From Hydractinia symbiolongicarpus (taxonomy: Eukaryota > Cnidaria > Hydrozoa > Anthoathecata > Hydractiniidae), in NCBI RefSeq assembly GCF_029227915.1, contig NC_079879.1:4528001-4588000 (forward strand): 60,000 nucleotides of DNA, in the 5' to 3' direction. Below are positions 58,820 to 60,000 of the stretch, in pieces. The notes beneath the pieces were generated by a model. The model ran no database searches. It worked only from the letters and a program-made list of their open reading frames with translations, and was not told where the DNA came from. Position numbers and translations under genes: made by a program. Every line of letters begins with the position of its first letter. Position 1 is the stretch's first letter.

Positions 58820-60000
58820 CTAACTATAGACCTATCTCAGTACTACCTTGTTTTTCGCGTTATGTACAATAGAATTTACAATTAATTTGTTGACAATGAT
58901 ATGTTGTACATAAAGCAATTTGGATTTTAAAAAGGACATTCTACAGATCACGCTGTAAGCGAACTGGTAAATAAGATTTCAGAAAGTTTTGATAAAAATA
59001 TGTTTACACTTGGGGTGGGGTGTTCATTGATCTTTCAAAAGCATTTGATACCGTGAATCTCAAAATTTTATTATCAAAGTTGCAGTATTACGGAGCACAG
59101 GACTCAAACTTACTTTGGTTTAAAGACTATCTTACAGACAGAAAACAATATATTCCTCACGGTAATCATACGACTGAACTCAAAAATGTGAAATATGGAG
59201 TTCCACAGGGCTCGATACTTGGACCGCTCCTTTTTTTAATATATGTTAATGATTTGCCTTATGCATCGACACTTACAAACTTTATTCTTTTTGCAGATGA
59301 TACTAACTTATTCTACGCTCACAAAGGTATAAAAACACTCTTTACTACGGTAAACAAAGAACTGAGTAGTATTAATGAATGGTTTAAAGCAAAAAAACTG
59401 TCCTTAAATGTAAATAAAACAAAATATACGCTATTCTGCAAAAAGTCTAAATCAGACGACTTGCCATTGAACCTTCCAGATCTATGTTTAAATGAAATTA
59501 GCATAAAAAGGGAAAAATCTTTAAATTTTTTAGGTGTTCTTATTGACGAAAACTTGTCTTGGAAAAGCCATATACAAACAGTAGAGAATAAGATTTCGAA
59601 AAATATCGGAATATTATACAAAGCGAAGCCATTACTAAATTTTCATTGTCTTAAAAATTTATACTTTTCATTTATTCACAGCTACTTAACATATTGTAAC
59701 ATTGTCTGGGCTAGCACTAATCATTCTAAACTTACAAAAATTTACAGTAAGCACGCATGTCGTATAATATTTGGCAAGACAGATACACCACAGCAGAACC
59801 GTTATTGAGAAAAATAATAATTGAGTGTCTATAAATTGAACATAGACCAGGTTTTGTTATTCATGCATAAAATTAGATATGGCATTGTCCCAAAGGCCTT
59901 CACAAATCAGTTTCTGGAAATAAAACACAGGTATGAGACAAGATATTCAATACACAATTTTAACATTCCAAAGACTCAATATTTACTCTTGGGCCTTTAT
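58820..60000 (+). pseudogene. 5'-truncated non-LTR retrotransposon (LINE) reverse transcriptase
   Basis: Begins inside the RT at NYRPISVLPCFSR (about 58825), directly against the right TIR of the Polinton-like relic. It then changes frame near 58857 and near 59015. The frame 59020-59808 contains the catalytic blocks FIDLSKAFDTV (motif A), GVPQGSILGPLLF (B) and FADDTNLF (C, catalytic FADD) and YLxG-type LNFLGVLIDENLSWKSHI. After a frame change near 59800 it continues with NIDQVLLFMHKIRYG to the window edge. The active-site residues are intact, but the missing 5' half and frameshifts make the copy dead. Jockey/CR1-like by motif; clade not determined. The 3' end lies outside. Confidence 0.9.

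Larger units (their letters stand above)
53627..58820. mobile_element. TIR-bounded relic of a Polinton/Maverick-like element
   Basis: Inverted ends share TTATACAAA, then GAGTAGGGGGAATTCCC (left 53627-53655; right, reversed, 58791-58820); similarity continues inward to a shared gcagtaaa word. Between them lie, in order, a SAP/family-B polymerase fragment (plus), an unknown capsid-era gene (minus), a three-gene capsid-type block (plus) and a four-gene block (minus). The DNA is visibly more GC-rich than its surroundings. Typical Polintons are 15-20 kb; here integrase, protease, ATPase and most of the polymerase are missing and the remaining large genes are frameshifted. This is therefore a non-functional fossil of about 5.2 kb. 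Assignment is by gene content and motif; no search was run. Confidence 0.75.

Overview
The window is AT-rich animal nuclear DNA with spliced genes, long repeat-filled intergenic space and many decayed mobile elements. The mix of a Golgi-type NTPDase, a YrdC gene, tRNA-derived SINEs, Polinton-like remnants of the kind common in cnidarians, and splice acceptors lying just before start codons suggests a cnidarian, probably a hydrozoan. That assignment is inference; no marker gene fixes the species.

Only three loci look like intact host genes. On the minus strand at 24899-28991 is an eight-exon ectonucleoside triphosphate diphosphohydrolase of the ENTPD4/7 type (587 aa, reconstructed exon by exon). 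On the minus strand at 34146-36634 is a four-exon YRDC (threonylcarbamoyl-AMP synthase, 226 aa). On the plus strand at 40885-42342 is an intronless 485-aa secreted cysteine-rich protein of no recognised family. An orphan signal-peptide first exon (37678-37757) and a 138-aa membrane ORF (921-1337, minus) are weaker candidates.

Region by region: 1-8.6 kb is nearly featureless. 8.6-24 kb holds a short MITE, a 120-bp tandem array (9.7-10.4 kb), a minus-strand SINE (14.0-14.3 kb), a 128-bp tandem array (16.8-17.8 kb, with an inverted relative at 43 kb), a plus-strand SINE (22.2 kb) and a 114-bp MITE (23.6 kb). 24.9-29 kb is ENTPD. 29.9-31.6 kb has a LINE fragment, a 456-bp element with a perfect 9-bp target duplication, and a 250-bp tandem duplication. 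34.1-36.6 kb is YRDC with a LINE fragment in intron 1. 37-40 kb has a TIR element and a decayed ORF, and 44.5-45.7 kb a heavily decayed reverse-transcriptase element.

47.0-52.6 kb is a large imperfect inverted repeat around a roughly 400-bp (CAGA)n tract, with a LINE 3' end inserted in one arm with a target duplication. 52.6-53.36 kb is a PIF/Harbinger derivative.

53.6-58.8 kb is the most interesting segment: a visibly more GC-rich, TIR-bounded relic of a Polinton/Maverick-like (virus-like) DNA element. It carries a SAP-domain/family-B polymerase fragment, capsid-type genes and a leftward block of small overlapping genes that includes a VLTF3-like zinc protein. All the larger genes carry frameshifts or stops and the polymerase body is deleted. 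A 5'-truncated LINE abuts its right end and runs off the window.
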